Below are positions 46,351-56,078 of a stretch of DNA of 64,000 nucleotides, one piece after another. The notes under the pieces were generated by a model. It was not told where the DNA came from and searched no databases. It saw nothing but the letters and a program-made list of their open reading frames with translations. Numbering within the stretch: the first letter of the stretch is position 1; each line of letters starts with the position of its first letter. The translations under genes and the position numbers were made by a program. Source of the DNA: JAIPDZ01 sp034522175 (GTDB lineage Bacteria; Desulfobacterota; DSM-4660; Desulfatiglandales; Desulfatiglandaceae). The stretch covers positions 1,984,001-2,048,000 of the forward strand of contig JAXHLQ010000001.1 in the NCBI GenBank assembly GCA_034522175.1, given 5' to 3'.

Positions 46351-46656
46351 TCAATTATTTGTGATAAATAGACTAAGCGCTGTACATGCTGCTATTATGA
46401 TTGTGGCCCCTACTAATACCCAATTAAGGTATAGTATTTTTGTTGAAAGCTTGTCATTACTTTCAGCATTTTTTTTCATTTGATTGACTAAATTGCCAAT
46501 GGCAGACTCAATATCTTGGGTGCATTTTACAGTTATAGCCAATTTTTCATATTCATGTACTTCTATTCCCCCTCCACTATTATCTGCTTTTGATACTACC
46601 CCTTTGGAAGCCGCCTCATTTAAGATTTGTTCTTTATTTTTATTTTCAACATCCAT
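46351..46656 (-). CDS. Small AT-rich protein with C-terminal membrane helix
   Basis: A 101-residue protein of unknown function. Residues 1-40 are polar (MDVENKNKEQILNEAASKGV), 45-75 form a probable helix or coiled coil (CTQDIESAIGNLVNQMKKNAES), and a single membrane helix spans about 75-96 (LNWVLVGATIIIAACTALSLFI). AGAGGAATG is a good ribosome site before the ATG. It starts 25 bases after an attC-like site and its base composition is much more AT-rich than the surroundings, as is common for integron cassette genes. Confidence 0.6.
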   Translation of the reverse strand: MDVENKNKEQILNEAASKGVVSKADNSGGGIEVHEYEKLAITVKCTQDIESAIGNLVNQMKKNAESNDKLSTKILYLNWVLVGATIIIAACTALSLFITNN

Positions 46657-46680
46657 GGCTCATTCCTCTTATTTTGAAAA

Positions 46681-46740
46681 ACATAACGTCCTCTTCAGCG
46701 GCCGCGGCTTTTTGCAATCCGCTGGAAGAGATTGTTCGCT
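46681..46740 (-). other. attC-like integron recombination site 2
   Basis: On the minus strand AGCGAAC (R''-like, ending AAC) is followed by CTCTTCCAGCGG (L''), a short central spacer, CCGCTGAAGAG (L') and GTTATGT (R'). L'' and L' pair with one unpaired base, again immediately before CAGC as in the other site. The outer R boxes match only in AAC/GTT, so this site is less perfect. Same orientation as site 1, about 1.4 kb apart. Confidence 0.6.
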
Positions 46741-46744
46741 GGCA

Positions 46745-46985
46745 CTACCCCCATAATATATCCTCCCCTACCTTAAGAGCCCTTTGAGAAATCCTGGTTA
46801 ATGTTTGACGGGAGTGATTGAATTGATTGTTACAATTCTGGATAGCTTTGGCAAATTTCAATGCTGAGATTTTACCGCATAATGTGTAAAAATGGGACTC
46901 TGGTAAAAAAGTAAGAAACTAAATTAACTTCCGATTTCCAATCATTTATCTTTTCGAGGGGTAACTGTCCAACGATAATTTCAGA
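46745..46985 (-). pseudogene. Possible AT-rich cassette gene broken by a frameshift
   Basis: One minus-strand frame reads EIIVGQLPLEKINDWKSEV followed by NLVSYFF. At a run of six T the neighbouring frame continues LPESHFYTLCGKISALKFAK and then AIQNCNNQFNHSRQTLTRIS to a TAG at 46747-46745, just before attC-like site 2. Removing one T would join them. The start is not visible and no family is recognised. This is a weak call from composition and continuity. Confidence 0.35.
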
Positions 46986-47205
46986 TCAAAGCAAGAGGAC
47001 TTATTCTGAAAGATATGGTTTCCCATTTTCCGCACTGAATAGATTCTGTTTTTGTTGATAAGCGTGTTCGGCCCGTACGAGGCCAATACGGACAGTGAAG
47101 GTATAGAGAAGATATCTCCCAACGGTCAAAAATCACCGTCAGGAGCGGGGTAGGGCAGTATTTGAGGGGAAACTCATGGGTTCTGGATGCTCGGCACTTG
47201 GTGCT

Positions 47206-47310
47206 CGGTGAAGGAGTACTTGGTTCTGAGTTCCTGGTTCCGGGTGCTGAGCATAGAAGCTGAAAGCTCAAAGGGGTCAAAGTTCCGGATTCCGGGTTCA
47301 AGATTCAAAG
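47206..47310. repeat. Degenerate short repeats (GGTTC/GGTGCT type)
   Basis: The plus strand repeats variants of a 7-10 base unit: CTCGGCACTTGGTGCTCGGTG, then ACTTGGTTCTGAGTTCCTGG, TTCCGGGTGCTGAGC and TTCCGGATTCCGGGTTC. The copies differ too much for a simple satellite. No coding function is apparent. The rest of the gap 46986-47440 shows nothing else I recognise. Confidence 0.5.
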
Positions 47311-47440
47311 TCTTATGACGGTTTACTGCAGGGTATGGGGATAATAGCGCGAATATGCCGAGTTGTCAATGGGGGTTTTGGGAGAATGCGCTCGCTAAGC
47401 ATTTTCACCAGGTTGACCCCTTCGGATTCGGACAGCGGGG

Positions 47441-47857
47441 CTACCAGGCACGCTGCATGGGTATGTCAGACATGGGGTAGTGCTTGGTGTTGAGGGTGTA
47501 TATCTTGCCACCGACCTGCATGGCGGTGGCGGCAAGAATGGCATCATTGACATCGGTTCCGTGGGTGGGATTGTACCGGCGGTACAGCTCACCGGCCCTG
47601 TCGATGATCTTTTGATCAACGGGTGCGGTCTGAAACTGGGAGAGGAACAAAAGGGTGGTCTCTTCTTCGGTGGGTCTCATGAAAAAGACTACTTCGGCCC
47701 GCTGCATGGCACCGGTCCACAGGTCAAACTGGCCCCTGTTTCGAAGCGTCTTGAGCAGATCGAGGGCCTTGGCTTCGCCGCGCAGGTGCCAGATCAGGAT
47801 ATCTGAGTCAATAAACGCAGAGGAGTTATCTTTCTCCCTTGGTCGCTGACACGGCAC
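47441..47857 (-). CDS. PIN domain ribonuclease, VapC-type toxin
   Basis: A 138-residue protein with the PIN-domain acidic residues: first Asp in FIDSDILIWHLRG, a Glu in QRAEVVFF, and the Asp pair in GTDVNDAILAATAM. The C terminus LNTKHYPM matches the usual TxNxxHF-type end of VapC proteins. VapC toxins cleave specific RNAs and are neutralised by a co-encoded antitoxin, but I find no recognisable antitoxin beside it. The GTG start at 47857 is uncertain; the first residues MPCQRPREKDN look non-native. Confidence 0.8.
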   Translation of the reverse strand: MPCQRPREKDNSSAFIDSDILIWHLRGEAKALDLLKTLRNRGQFDLWTGAMQRAEVVFFMRPTEEETTLLFLSQFQTAPVDQKIIDRAGELYRRYNPTHGTDVNDAILAATAMQVGGKIYTLNTKHYPMSDIPMQRAW

Positions 47858-47906
47858 ATAGAGGATGGAAAAATGATGATATTTCAGTAAAAACGGGCGG
47901 ATCGAG

Positions 47907-47936
47907 TTGACAAAGGTCAGCTGTTAAAGATAGCAT
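47907..47936 (+). promoter_or_regulatory. Candidate promoter of argF
   Basis: TTGACA at 47907-47912 and TAGCAT at 47931-47936, 18 bases apart, about 120 bases before the argF start. Confidence 0.45.
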
Positions 47937-48054
47937 ACCGCCTTTCGTTTCACGGGATTGCATAGATGGCGATGCACACGGGTTGGGAAGCCGATGTTTC
48001 AATCCACACTCGCCGATCAACCATCGGCAATCCGGAGGGGAGGGAGTAGAACCC

Positions 48055-48975
48055 ATGGCACACTCGCTTTTGACATCCGATGATTTGACCCGGGAGGACC
48101 TATTAAACATCTTTGACCGGGCCCGGGAACTGAAGGAGGCCATTCAAGGCCGCACCTGTCCGGATGTCCTGGGAGGGCAGGTCATCGGGATCCTCTTTGA
48201 GAAGCCCTCCACCCGGACCCGCACCAGTTTCGAATCGGCTATCCTGCGCCTGAACGGCAAGGCCATCTACCTGGCCCCGGGCGACCTCCAGATCAAGCGG
48301 GGGGAACCCTTAAAGGACACGGGCCGGATGCTGGGCGCTTACTTGGATGCCCTGGTGGCCCGGGTCTACCGCCACGATACCGTGGCGGCATTTGCCCGCG
48401 ACAGCGGGATTCCCGTAATCAACGGTCTGAGCGACACGGAACACCCCACCCAGGCCGTATGCGATCTCTTCACCGTGCTGGAGGTGAAAAAACGTCTGGA
48501 CGGGCTGACCCTGGCCTATATCGGGGATGGGAACAACGTGTGCCATTCGCTTTTGTTGACCTGTGCCATGGCCGGGGTGAACATGACCGTGGCCTGCCCC
48601 AAAGGGTACTGTCCGGACGCCGATGTGTTCCAGCGCGCTCAACAAATAGCCCAAGAGACCGGCGTCACCCTGAAGGTGGTGGAAGCCCCGGAAGAAGCGG
48701 CGGCCGGTGCGGATGTGCTCTACACGGATGTCTGGGTCAGCATGGGGGAGGAAAACGACAAGGAGGCCAAGCTTCAGGCCTTCGAAGGGTACCAGATCAA
48801 TGACGATCTGTTGAAAGTGGCGGCGGATGATGCATCGGTGATGCACTGCCTCCCCGCCTATCGCGGCCTGGAGATCACCGACGAGGTGATCGAGGGCCCC
48901 CGCTCCATTGTCTGGCAGCAGGCGGAAAACAAGATGTACGGGGCAGCGGGCATACTGGCTTACCTTCTTTCGTAA
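48055..48975 (+). CDS. argF: Ornithine carbamoyltransferase
   Basis: A 306-residue enzyme that makes citrulline from ornithine and carbamoyl phosphate in arginine synthesis. The carbamoyl phosphate loop is FEKPSTRTRTSFES near residue 50. The HPTQAVCDLFT motif is near 133. The ornithine-binding DVWVSMG and the catalytic cysteine motif VMHCLPAYRGLEI are near 225 and 263. The ATG at 48055 has GGAG upstream; an in-frame start at 47983 adds 24 unlikely residues. The recC start follows 11 bases after its stop. Confidence 0.97.
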   Translation: MAHSLLTSDDLTREDLLNIFDRARELKEAIQGRTCPDVLGGQVIGILFEKPSTRTRTSFESAILRLNGKAIYLAPGDLQIKRGEPLKDTGRMLGAYLDALVARVYRHDTVAAFARDSGIPVINGLSDTEHPTQAVCDLFTVLEVKKRLDGLTLAYIGDGNNVCHSLLLTCAMAGVNMTVACPKGYCPDADVFQRAQQIAQETGVTLKVVEAPEEAAAGADVLYTDVWVSMGEENDKEAKLQAFEGYQINDDLLKVAADDASVMHCLPAYRGLEITDEVIEGPRSIVWQQAENKMYGAAGILAYLLS

Positions 48976-48985
48976 AGCACTTCCC

Positions 48986-51900
48986 ATGACAAAGGGTCCA
49001 CCCCCCATCACCTGCGGCTTTTTGTCAGCAACCGGCTGGAAATCCTCGGCCGTATTCTTTCCGAAACCCTCGCCTCGCCCCTTCCCGGCCCCCTGGATCG
49101 GGAGGTTATCCTGGTCCAGAGCAAGGGGATGGAACACTGGATCGCCACGGTTCTGGCCCGGCATCACGGCATCTGTGCCAACATCTGGTTCCCGTTTCCC
49201 AATGCCTTTTTCAACTGGCTCTTCAAAAAGCTGGTGCCTGAACTGCCGGAGATCTCCCCCTTTGATCCCGAAAAGATGACCTGGGACATCCTCAGGTGCC
49301 TCCCGGACTGCCTTGAAACGGCGGCCTTTGCGCCCCTGCGTGCGTATCTCGGTGATGATTCCCGAGACCCGGGATGGGGAGTGAAGGGACTTCAACTGGC
49401 CGACCGGATCGCGGATACCTTTGATCAGTATCTGTTGTTCCGCCCGGAGATGGTAACGGGCTGGGAGCGCGGAGAAGAGACCCACTGGCAGGCGATGCTG
49501 TGGCAGCGACTGATGGAGGGGAAAGACCCCCTTCACCGGGCGGCCCTGGTCCGGCGGTTTCTCAGTGCGGTGGATGACCCGAAGGTGACATGGGAGGGTC
49601 TTCCGGAGCGGATAGCGGTTTTCGGCATCTCGGCACTTCCGCCCTATCACATGGCGATCCTGAACGGTTTGTCGCATGTGATAGAGGTCAACCTCTTTAT
49701 CATGAATCCCTGCCGGGAATTCTGGGGGGATATTCTCCCGGACCGGGAACTGGCGAGGCGATCCCGCGCGCCGGCCTCAAAGGGCGTAACCCTGATCGAC
49801 CTTCATCTGGAAAAGGGCAACAGCCTCCTCGCCTCCATGGGACGGTTGGGAAGGGATTTCTTCGACCTGGTGGAGGGCCTTGATCCGGAGACCGTCGAGG
49901 CCTTTGAAGCGCCGCCCGCCGGGACCGGATGGCATCGTCTCCTCTCCACCATCCAGTCCCACATCCTGAATCTCGAAGATGCCGAGCGTCTCGAAGCGAA
50001 AATACCCGTCGCCCCGGAGGACACCTCCATCCAGGTGCATTCGTGCCACAGTCCCATGCGGGAGGTGGAGGTCCTTCACGACCGGATTCTCGATATGCTG
50101 GCATCAGACCCCGGACTCCAGCCGCGGGACATTCTGGTGATGGCGCCGGACATCGATGCCTATGCCTCCTTTATCGACGCGGTATTCGCGGCCGCGGATC
50201 TGACCCGGAGGATTCCCTACCGAATCGCCGACCGGGACATCCGGGCGACCAGTGACATTGTCGACACCTTCCTCAGCATCCTGGATCTCCCCGGCGAGCG
50301 GTTTTCAGCACCCGCGGTCCTCAATATCCTGGAATCCGAAGCGGTCCGGAATTGCTTCGGGTTGGCGGACGGTGATCTGGACCTGATCCGCAAGTGGGTA
50401 GAGGAGACGGCCATCCGGTGGGGGATCGACGAAACCGACCGGGCCGCCCGGGGCGTTCCCGGCCTCGAAGAAAACACGTGGGCCGCCGGCATGAAGCGCC
50501 TCCTCTTGGGGTATGCCCTGTCCGGTCAGGGGGAGCGGATGTTCCAAGGCATTCTCCCTTACGATGACATGGAGGGAGGCGAGACCGCCGTGCTGGGGGC
50601 CTTTGTCCATTTTGTGGAGGTACTGTTTACCCGGACCCGGGGGCTGGACACCCCCCGCACACCGAGGGCCTGGACCGACACCCTTCACGGGCTCCTCGAT
50701 GAGATGTTCCTGCCCCATGAGACGGACCAGGCGGACGTGCAGCTTTTGTGGAAGGCGTTTCATGATCTCAGAGAGATGTCCGACACGGACGGCGAGCCCT
50801 TTGAAGATCCCGTGACACTCAACGGGGTCCGTGCGTATCTGAACCGGCGCCTGGAGCAGCGCCCATCGGGTGCTGGCTTCATGACCGCCGGCATGACCTG
50901 TTGCTCCCTCCTGCCCATGCGGAGCATTCCCTTCCGGGTGATCTGCCTTCTCGGCATGAACAACAGCGACTATCCGAGAGAATCCATCCGGCCCGGGTTT
51001 GATCTCATGGCGGCCCGCCCCAGACCCGGTGACCGGTCCCGCCGCCATGATGACCGGTATATTTTCCTCGAGGCCCTCCTCTCGGCACGGACCACCCTCT
51101 ATATCAGCTACGTGGGCCAGAGCATCCAGGACAACAGCATGGCCCCGCCGTCGGTGCTGGTGAGCGAGCTGTTGGACTACATGGATGAGGGATTCGAGAT
51201 ACGCCCCGGAACCATCAGAGATCACGTGGTGACCGATCACCGGCTTCAGCCCTTCCACCCGGATTATTTCAAGAAAGGCAAGACGCTCTTCAGCTACTCC
51301 ACCGATCTTCTCGATGCGGCCCGGCGCCTAAGACAGCCCCCCGGGGCCGTTTCGCCCTTCATTACCGGCCGGCTGTCCGAACCCGAATCCGAATTCAAAG
51401 CGGTAACGGTGGATGACCTGTGCGGGTTTTTGGCCAACCCCGCCCGATACCTGCTCCAAAAGCGTCTCGGGCTTCATCTCGAGCAAGAGACCGTTCCGCT
51501 CAGAGACAGCGAGCCCTTTGATCTCGAGGGGCTGGAACGATACCGGATGGCCCAGGATCTCATCTCCAGGCGACTGGCCGGAGAAGACCTCGGTGCGCTC
51601 TTTGAATGCCGGAAGGCCGCCGGGCGACTCCCGCACGGCGAAGTGGGGCAATACACGTTTGAGACCCTATGCCAGGACCTGACGGTGTTTTCGGACAAGA
51701 CCGCCGGTTACATGGACGATACCCAAAAGGCGCCGCTCGACGCGGCCCTCGACGTGGGCGGCTTCCGGCTGACGGGCCGTCTCCACAACATCTATCCCGG
51801 GCATCTGTTTCAGCATCGCTATGCCGTGATCAAGGCCCGCGACCGCCTGCGGATATGGGTCCATCACCTGGTCCTGAACGCCGCGGCTGGAACCGGATAC

Positions 51901-52296
51901 CCGTGCAATAGCGTTTTGGCCGGACTGAAGAAAAGGACAAGGGAGAGGGTCTGGTGGGCCTGTGAATATGGCGCCCTTGAACCGCAAAGGGCTTTAAGAA
52001 TCCTGGATGCCCTGCTAAGGGTCTACTGGGAGGGGCTGATCCGTCCCCTTCACTTTTTCCCGGACTCGGCATACCGATACGCCCGGGACCTTCTCGAGAA
52101 AGGCAAATCAGCTCAAGAGGCTCTTGATGCCGCAAAACGTATCTGGACGGGCAGCGACTTCAGCCGGGGGGAAGGCGACGATCCCCATTACCGGCTCTGT
52201 TTCCGGGAGACCGATCCCTTGGATGCCGCGTTTGAGGCGGTATCGGAAGAGGTCTTCGGTCCGTTGCTGGCCCATCAGGGCATGGTCGAAGGGTGA
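48986..52296 (+). CDS. recC: Exodeoxyribonuclease V gamma subunit RecC (frameshift near the start)
   Basis: RecC is the Chi-recognition scaffold of RecBCD, with a dead helicase and a dead nuclease domain. The N terminus HHLRLFVSNRLEILGRILSE followed by VILVQSKGMEHWI is typical. It is in frame with the rest of the protein but lacks a start codon, whereas the ATG at 48986 (MTKGPPP) is one base out. Adding one C to the run 49001-49006 joins them and gives 1103 residues. Further family features are FGISALPPYHMAILNGLSH, VHSCHSPMREVEVLHDRILDML and MRSIPFRVICLLGMNNSDYPR. Confidence 0.92.
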
Positions 52297-52369
52297 ATGG
52301 CAACGATCGAGGCAGGCGCGGTGTTTGAGCGGGAAGAGCGTATGAGGCCGACGTAAGAAGGTGTCAGGT

Positions 52370-52399
52370 TTCGGGTTTCAGCAAGTCCCAGAACCCGAA
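52370..52399 (+). other. Hairpin between recC and recB
   Basis: TTCGGGTT (52370-52377) and AACCCGAA (52392-52399) form a perfect eight-base stem with a 14-base loop in the 155-base recC-recB gap. No T tract follows, so it is not a standard terminator. It may affect mRNA stability or be a short dispersed repeat. Confidence 0.4.
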
Positions 52400-52451
52400 C
52401 ACTGGAGACCTGTGGAAACTCCCCTCTAACGAAAGAAGCAGTGAACACTCT

Positions 52452-55400
52452 ATGGACAAAATGCCTCCATTTGATCTTCTGACCACCCCCCTTGAAGGCA
52501 CCAACCTCATTGAGGCGGGCGCGGGTACCGGAAAGACCTATGCCATCACGGCCCTCTTCCTGAGACTCCTCATTGAAAAAAACCTGACCGCAGACGCCAT
52601 TTTGGTGGTCACCTTTACCGAGGCGGCCACAGAAGAACTCAAGGCGCGGATTCGAGACAGGATCAGAGACGCCTTGGCCGTCTTCTCCGGGAAAGCCGCC
52701 GGCGATCGGTTCTTAAACCAGCTCAAAGAAAAGACCGGGGACGTGGATGCGGCCGTGCGTGCGCTCAAAGCGGCCCTTCTGGCCTTCGATCAGGCGGCCA
52801 TTCACACCATTCACGGGTTCTGCTGGAAACTGCTCAGGGAGCACGCCTTTGAAAGCGGCAACCCCTTTGAGACCGACCTAATGACCGATCAGGAGGCACT
52901 CAAGAAGGAGATCGTGGCGGATTTCTGGCGAATCCATTTCTATGAGGCCTCGCCCCTCTTCATTCACTATGCGCTTCAAAGGGGATTTCAGTTATCCGAG
53001 CTCATGACCCTCGTCAACACCGGCCTTGCACATGTGGACCTCCGGATCACACCGAGAATGGAGATACCGGACACGTCCAAAGAGGAGGCGGCATACAAAG
53101 CGGCCTTTAAGGCGGCCTGCGCCCTCTGGCCCACCGCCCGCTCGGAGGTTGAAACGCTGCTTACAACGTCCGACGGACTTCATAAAGGAAAATACCCTCC
53201 GGGCAAAATTCCGGACTGGATCCGGGACATGGATGGCTATATTGCTGCCGGTTGGGCCCGAGGGCAGTGGGTTGAGCGTCTTGTCAAATTTACCGAGAGC
53301 GAACTGGCGTCTGCTGCGAAAAAGGGGTACCGCCCGCCCGCCCATCCCTATTTTGAGGCGTGCGAGCATGTAAAAAAATGCCGGGACGATCTGCTCAAGG
53401 CCTACGAGACCCGGCTGGTGGCCCTGAAGGGCCGCTTGTTCGATTACGTGCGGGAGGAACTCAATAAGCGAAAAGCGGCGAAAAACACCCTCTCCTTTGA
53501 CGACCTCCTCCTGCGGGTGGACCGGGCCCTTGGCACGCCCAAGGGCCGAGGGCTTAAACAGGCGGTTCGATCCGCATTCAGGGCGGCGCTCATTGATGAG
53601 TTTCAGGATACGGACCCCGTACAGTACCGTATCTTCAACACCCTGTTTGCCAACGGGCAGCACATCCTCTTTTTGGTGGGCGATGCCAAACAGGCCATAT
53701 ACGGCTTTCGCGGTGCGGACATCTTCGCCTATATGGATGCGGCCCGGGCGGTCCGGTCCCGCTATACCCTGAGCGAGAACTGGCGATCCGAACCGGGCCT
53801 CATCGATGCCACCAATGCGGTGTTCTTGAGCAAGAACGCCCCCTTTCTCTACGATGATATCCGCTTTGTCCCGGCCACACCGGCCGAAAAAGCGCGTGAT
53901 GCCTTCACCCTCGACGGCGGATCGCCCCATCCTTTTCAACTCTGGCTGTGCGATCCATCCCTTGCGGGCGAGGGGAAGAAGGCCATTCCCAAGGGTGAGG
54001 CCAGGGAGGTAATCGCCGCATCCGTGGCAGGGGAGATCGCCCGGATGGTGGCGGACGGACGGGAGGGAAGCGCCTTGATCGGAGAGACGCCGGTGCGGGA
54101 GCGGGATATCGCCGTCCTGGTGAGGCGGAACAAAGACGCTGAGATCATTCAGGCGGCCCTGGCTGCCCTCAACATCAATAGCGTACTCTATACCAGCGCC
54201 AACCTCTTCGATTCGAGAGAGGCCCTCGAGATGGAACGGCTGATGGCGGCCCTGGCCGACCCCAATGACGAAGTCCGCATCCGGACCGCCCTCTCCACGG
54301 ATATGCTGGGTCTCTCCGGTGAGGCCCTGGACCGATTGAAAGATGCGGATGATGACTGGGAGGCGTGGCTGGTCAAATTCAGGCACTATCACGACCTGTG
54401 GGGGGCAAAGGGCTTTATCCGGATGCTGCGGGGGCTGATTCGTGATGAAGGTATCCTCACGCGGCTCATTGCCCATGGCGACGGGGAGCGGCGCGCCACC
54501 AACCTCAGGCACCTGTCAGAGGTGCTCCACCAGGCGGAAAGGGGGAAACGACTCCGTGTGCACGGGCTGTTGAAGTGGCTCAAAGAGGCGAGGGCACCGG
54601 ATACGCCACGCATGGACACGCATCAGTTGAGGCTGGAGAGCGATGAAGACCCGGTCAAGATCGTCACCATCCACAAGAGCAAGGGCCTCGAATATCCCAT
54701 TTCCTTCTGCCCCTTTCTGTGGGATGGAGCCAGACTCAAAGATAATAAAAGCCCTTTTATGTTTCACGATGAGGCCCATGGGAGGCGGGCCACCCTGGAC
54801 CTGGGATCTGAACAGGTGCAGGCCCACCGGCGGTTGGCGGAAAAGGAACAGCTGGCGGAAAACCTGAGACTCCTGTACGTGGCACTGACCCGGGCCAAGA
54901 ACCGATGCACCATGGTCTGGGGGCGCTTCCATCAGTCGGACACCGCTGCGCCGGCCTACCTCTTTCATGCCCCTGAAGGTGCCGGGGAAGCGGACCCGGT
55001 GGGCGCCGTTTCTCTGGCGGTCAGGGAAAAGGATGACGCGGCCTTCAAGGCCGATGTGGAAGACCTGGCCCGTCGCGCCGGAAATGGCATCACGGTGGGT
55101 CCCCTGCCGGCGCCTGAAAACCGTGTTCTGAAAGATGTCCACAAAGGGGCGGAGAATCTCCGGGCCAGGGAATTTGACGGCCGCATCGATCATGAGTGGC
55201 GGGTTTCGAGCTTTTCCTCCCTGTCATCCGGCGGGGAGGCATCGCCGTGGACAGCGGATCGGGACATGCTGAACGAAGCGCCGGAAGAAGCGCCCACCGG
55301 GGCCCCGGAAGATTCTGAAGCTGCGGACCCCTTGAGCATTTTCGCCTTTCCCAAAGGCGCCCGCGCGGGCCTGTGCCTGCACGAGATGTTCGAGCACCTC

Positions 55401-56078
55401 GATTTCACCCATCCGCAAATGGGCCAGACGGCGCCCCTGGTGGAGCGGAAGCTCGATGAATACGGTTTTGACCCGGCATGGTCACCTTCCCTCTGTGAGA
55501 TGATCCACCGGGTGCTGACCGTGCCGCTTACGCCCGAGGACCCGGGGTTCACCCTCTCCCGCATCAACGCTGATGATCGGCTGAACGAACTGGAATTCAC
55601 CTTTCCATTGAAACGGATCACCCCGGGCACTCTAAACCGTATCTTCCGGGACCACGGAAAGGGAGAGGTCCCGAATCCGCCGGCGCAATGGACCGACCGG
55701 CTGGCATTCAGTCCGGTAAAGGGGTTCATGAGGGGGTTCATGGATCTGGTCTTTCAGTTCGAGGGACACTTTTATTTGGTGGACTGGAAATCCAATTTCC
55801 TGGGCGTGGGGTCGTCGGCCTATGAACAGGGGGCCCTGTCGGGGGCCATGACGGCCCATGCCTACGTTCTCCAGTACCATCTGTATGCACTGGCCCTGGA
55901 CCGTTACCTGGCGCTCAGGCTGGCGGCCTATGACTACGAGACCCATTTCGGGGATATCTATTACATTTTTCTGCGGGGGGTCGATCCGGAACGGGACGCG
56001 TCCCTGGGGATCTACCGGGACCGGCCGGATGTCCGGTTGATCGAGGCCCTCAGGGCGAATCTCATCGATGAGACGTGA
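52452..56078 (+). CDS. recB: Exodeoxyribonuclease V beta subunit RecB
   Basis: A 1208-residue 3'-5' superfamily 1 helicase and nuclease. Walker A is IEAGAGTGKTYAITALFLRLL near residue 20, motif Ia VVTFTEAATEELKARIRDRI near 55, motif II LIDEFQDTDPVQYRIF near 380, motif III LVGDAKQAIYGFRGADIFAY near 410, and motif V/VI VKIVTIHKSKGLEYP and RLLYVALTRAKNRC. The C-terminal RecB nuclease domain contains GFMRGFMDLVFQFEGHFYLVDWKSN, with the Asp and Lys of the PD-(D/E)XK site. It sits between recC and recD. Confidence 0.96.
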   Translation: MDKMPPFDLLTTPLEGTNLIEAGAGTGKTYAITALFLRLLIEKNLTADAILVVTFTEAATEELKARIRDRIRDALAVFSGKAAGDRFLNQLKEKTGDVDAAVRALKAALLAFDQAAIHTIHGFCWKLLREHAFESGNPFETDLMTDQEALKKEIVADFWRIHFYEASPLFIHYALQRGFQLSELMTLVNTGLAHVDLRITPRMEIPDTSKEEAAYKAAFKAACALWPTARSEVETLLTTSDGLHKGKYPPGKIPDWIRDMDGYIAAGWARGQWVERLVKFTESELASAAKKGYRPPAHPYFEACEHVKKCRDDLLKAYETRLVALKGRLFDYVREELNKRKAAKNTLSFDDLLLRVDRALGTPKGRGLKQAVRSAFRAALIDEFQDTDPVQYRIFNTLFANGQHILFLVGDAKQAIYGFRGADIFAYMDAARAVRSRYTLSENWRSEPGLIDATNAVFLSKNAPFLYDDIRFVPATPAEKARDAFTLDGGSPHPFQLWLCDPSLAGEGKKAIPKGEAREVIAASVAGEIARMVADGREGSALIGETPVRERDIAVLVRRNKDAEIIQAALAALNINSVLYTSANLFDSREALEMERLMAALADPNDEVRIRTALSTDMLGLSGEALDRLKDADDDWEAWLVKFRHYHDLWGAKGFIRMLRGLIRDEGILTRLIAHGDGERRATNLRHLSEVLHQAERGKRLRVHGLLKWLKEARAPDTPRMDTHQLRLESDEDPVKIVTIHKSKGLEYPISFCPFLWDGARLKDNKSPFMFHDEAHGRRATLDLGSEQVQAHRRLAEKEQLAENLRLLYVALTRAKNRCTMVWGRFHQSDTAAPAYLFHAPEGAGEADPVGAVSLAVREKDDAAFKADVEDLARRAGNGITVGPLPAPENRVLKDVHKGAENLRAREFDGRIDHEWRVSSFSSLSSGGEASPWTADRDMLNEAPEEAPTGAPEDSEAADPLSIFAFPKGARAGLCLHEMFEHLDFTHPQMGQTAPLVERKLDEYGFDPAWSPSLCEMIHRVLTVPLTPEDPGFTLSRINADDRLNELEFTFPLKRITPGTLNRIFRDHGKGEVPNPPAQWTDRLAFSPVKGFMRGFMDLVFQFEGHFYLVDWKSNFLGVGSSAYEQGALSGAMTAHAYVLQYHLYALALDRYLALRLAAYDYETHFGDIYYIFLRGVDPERDASLGIYRDRPDVRLIEALRANLIDET

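Noticed and set aside
46860..46960. In-frame TAG in a small AT-rich frame, considered as pyrrolysine or readthrough
   Set aside because: The upstream part also reads well in another frame, so a one-base slip at a T6 run explains it more simply; no Pyl genes are in the window.
48310..49677. 455-codon minus-strand frame over argF and recC
   Set aside because: Crosses two well-supported genes on the other strand and has no family features.
52992..54512. 506-codon open frame on the minus strand
   Set aside because: It lies entirely antisense to the helicase part of recB, has no recognisable domain, and is explained by GC-rich codon structure of recB.
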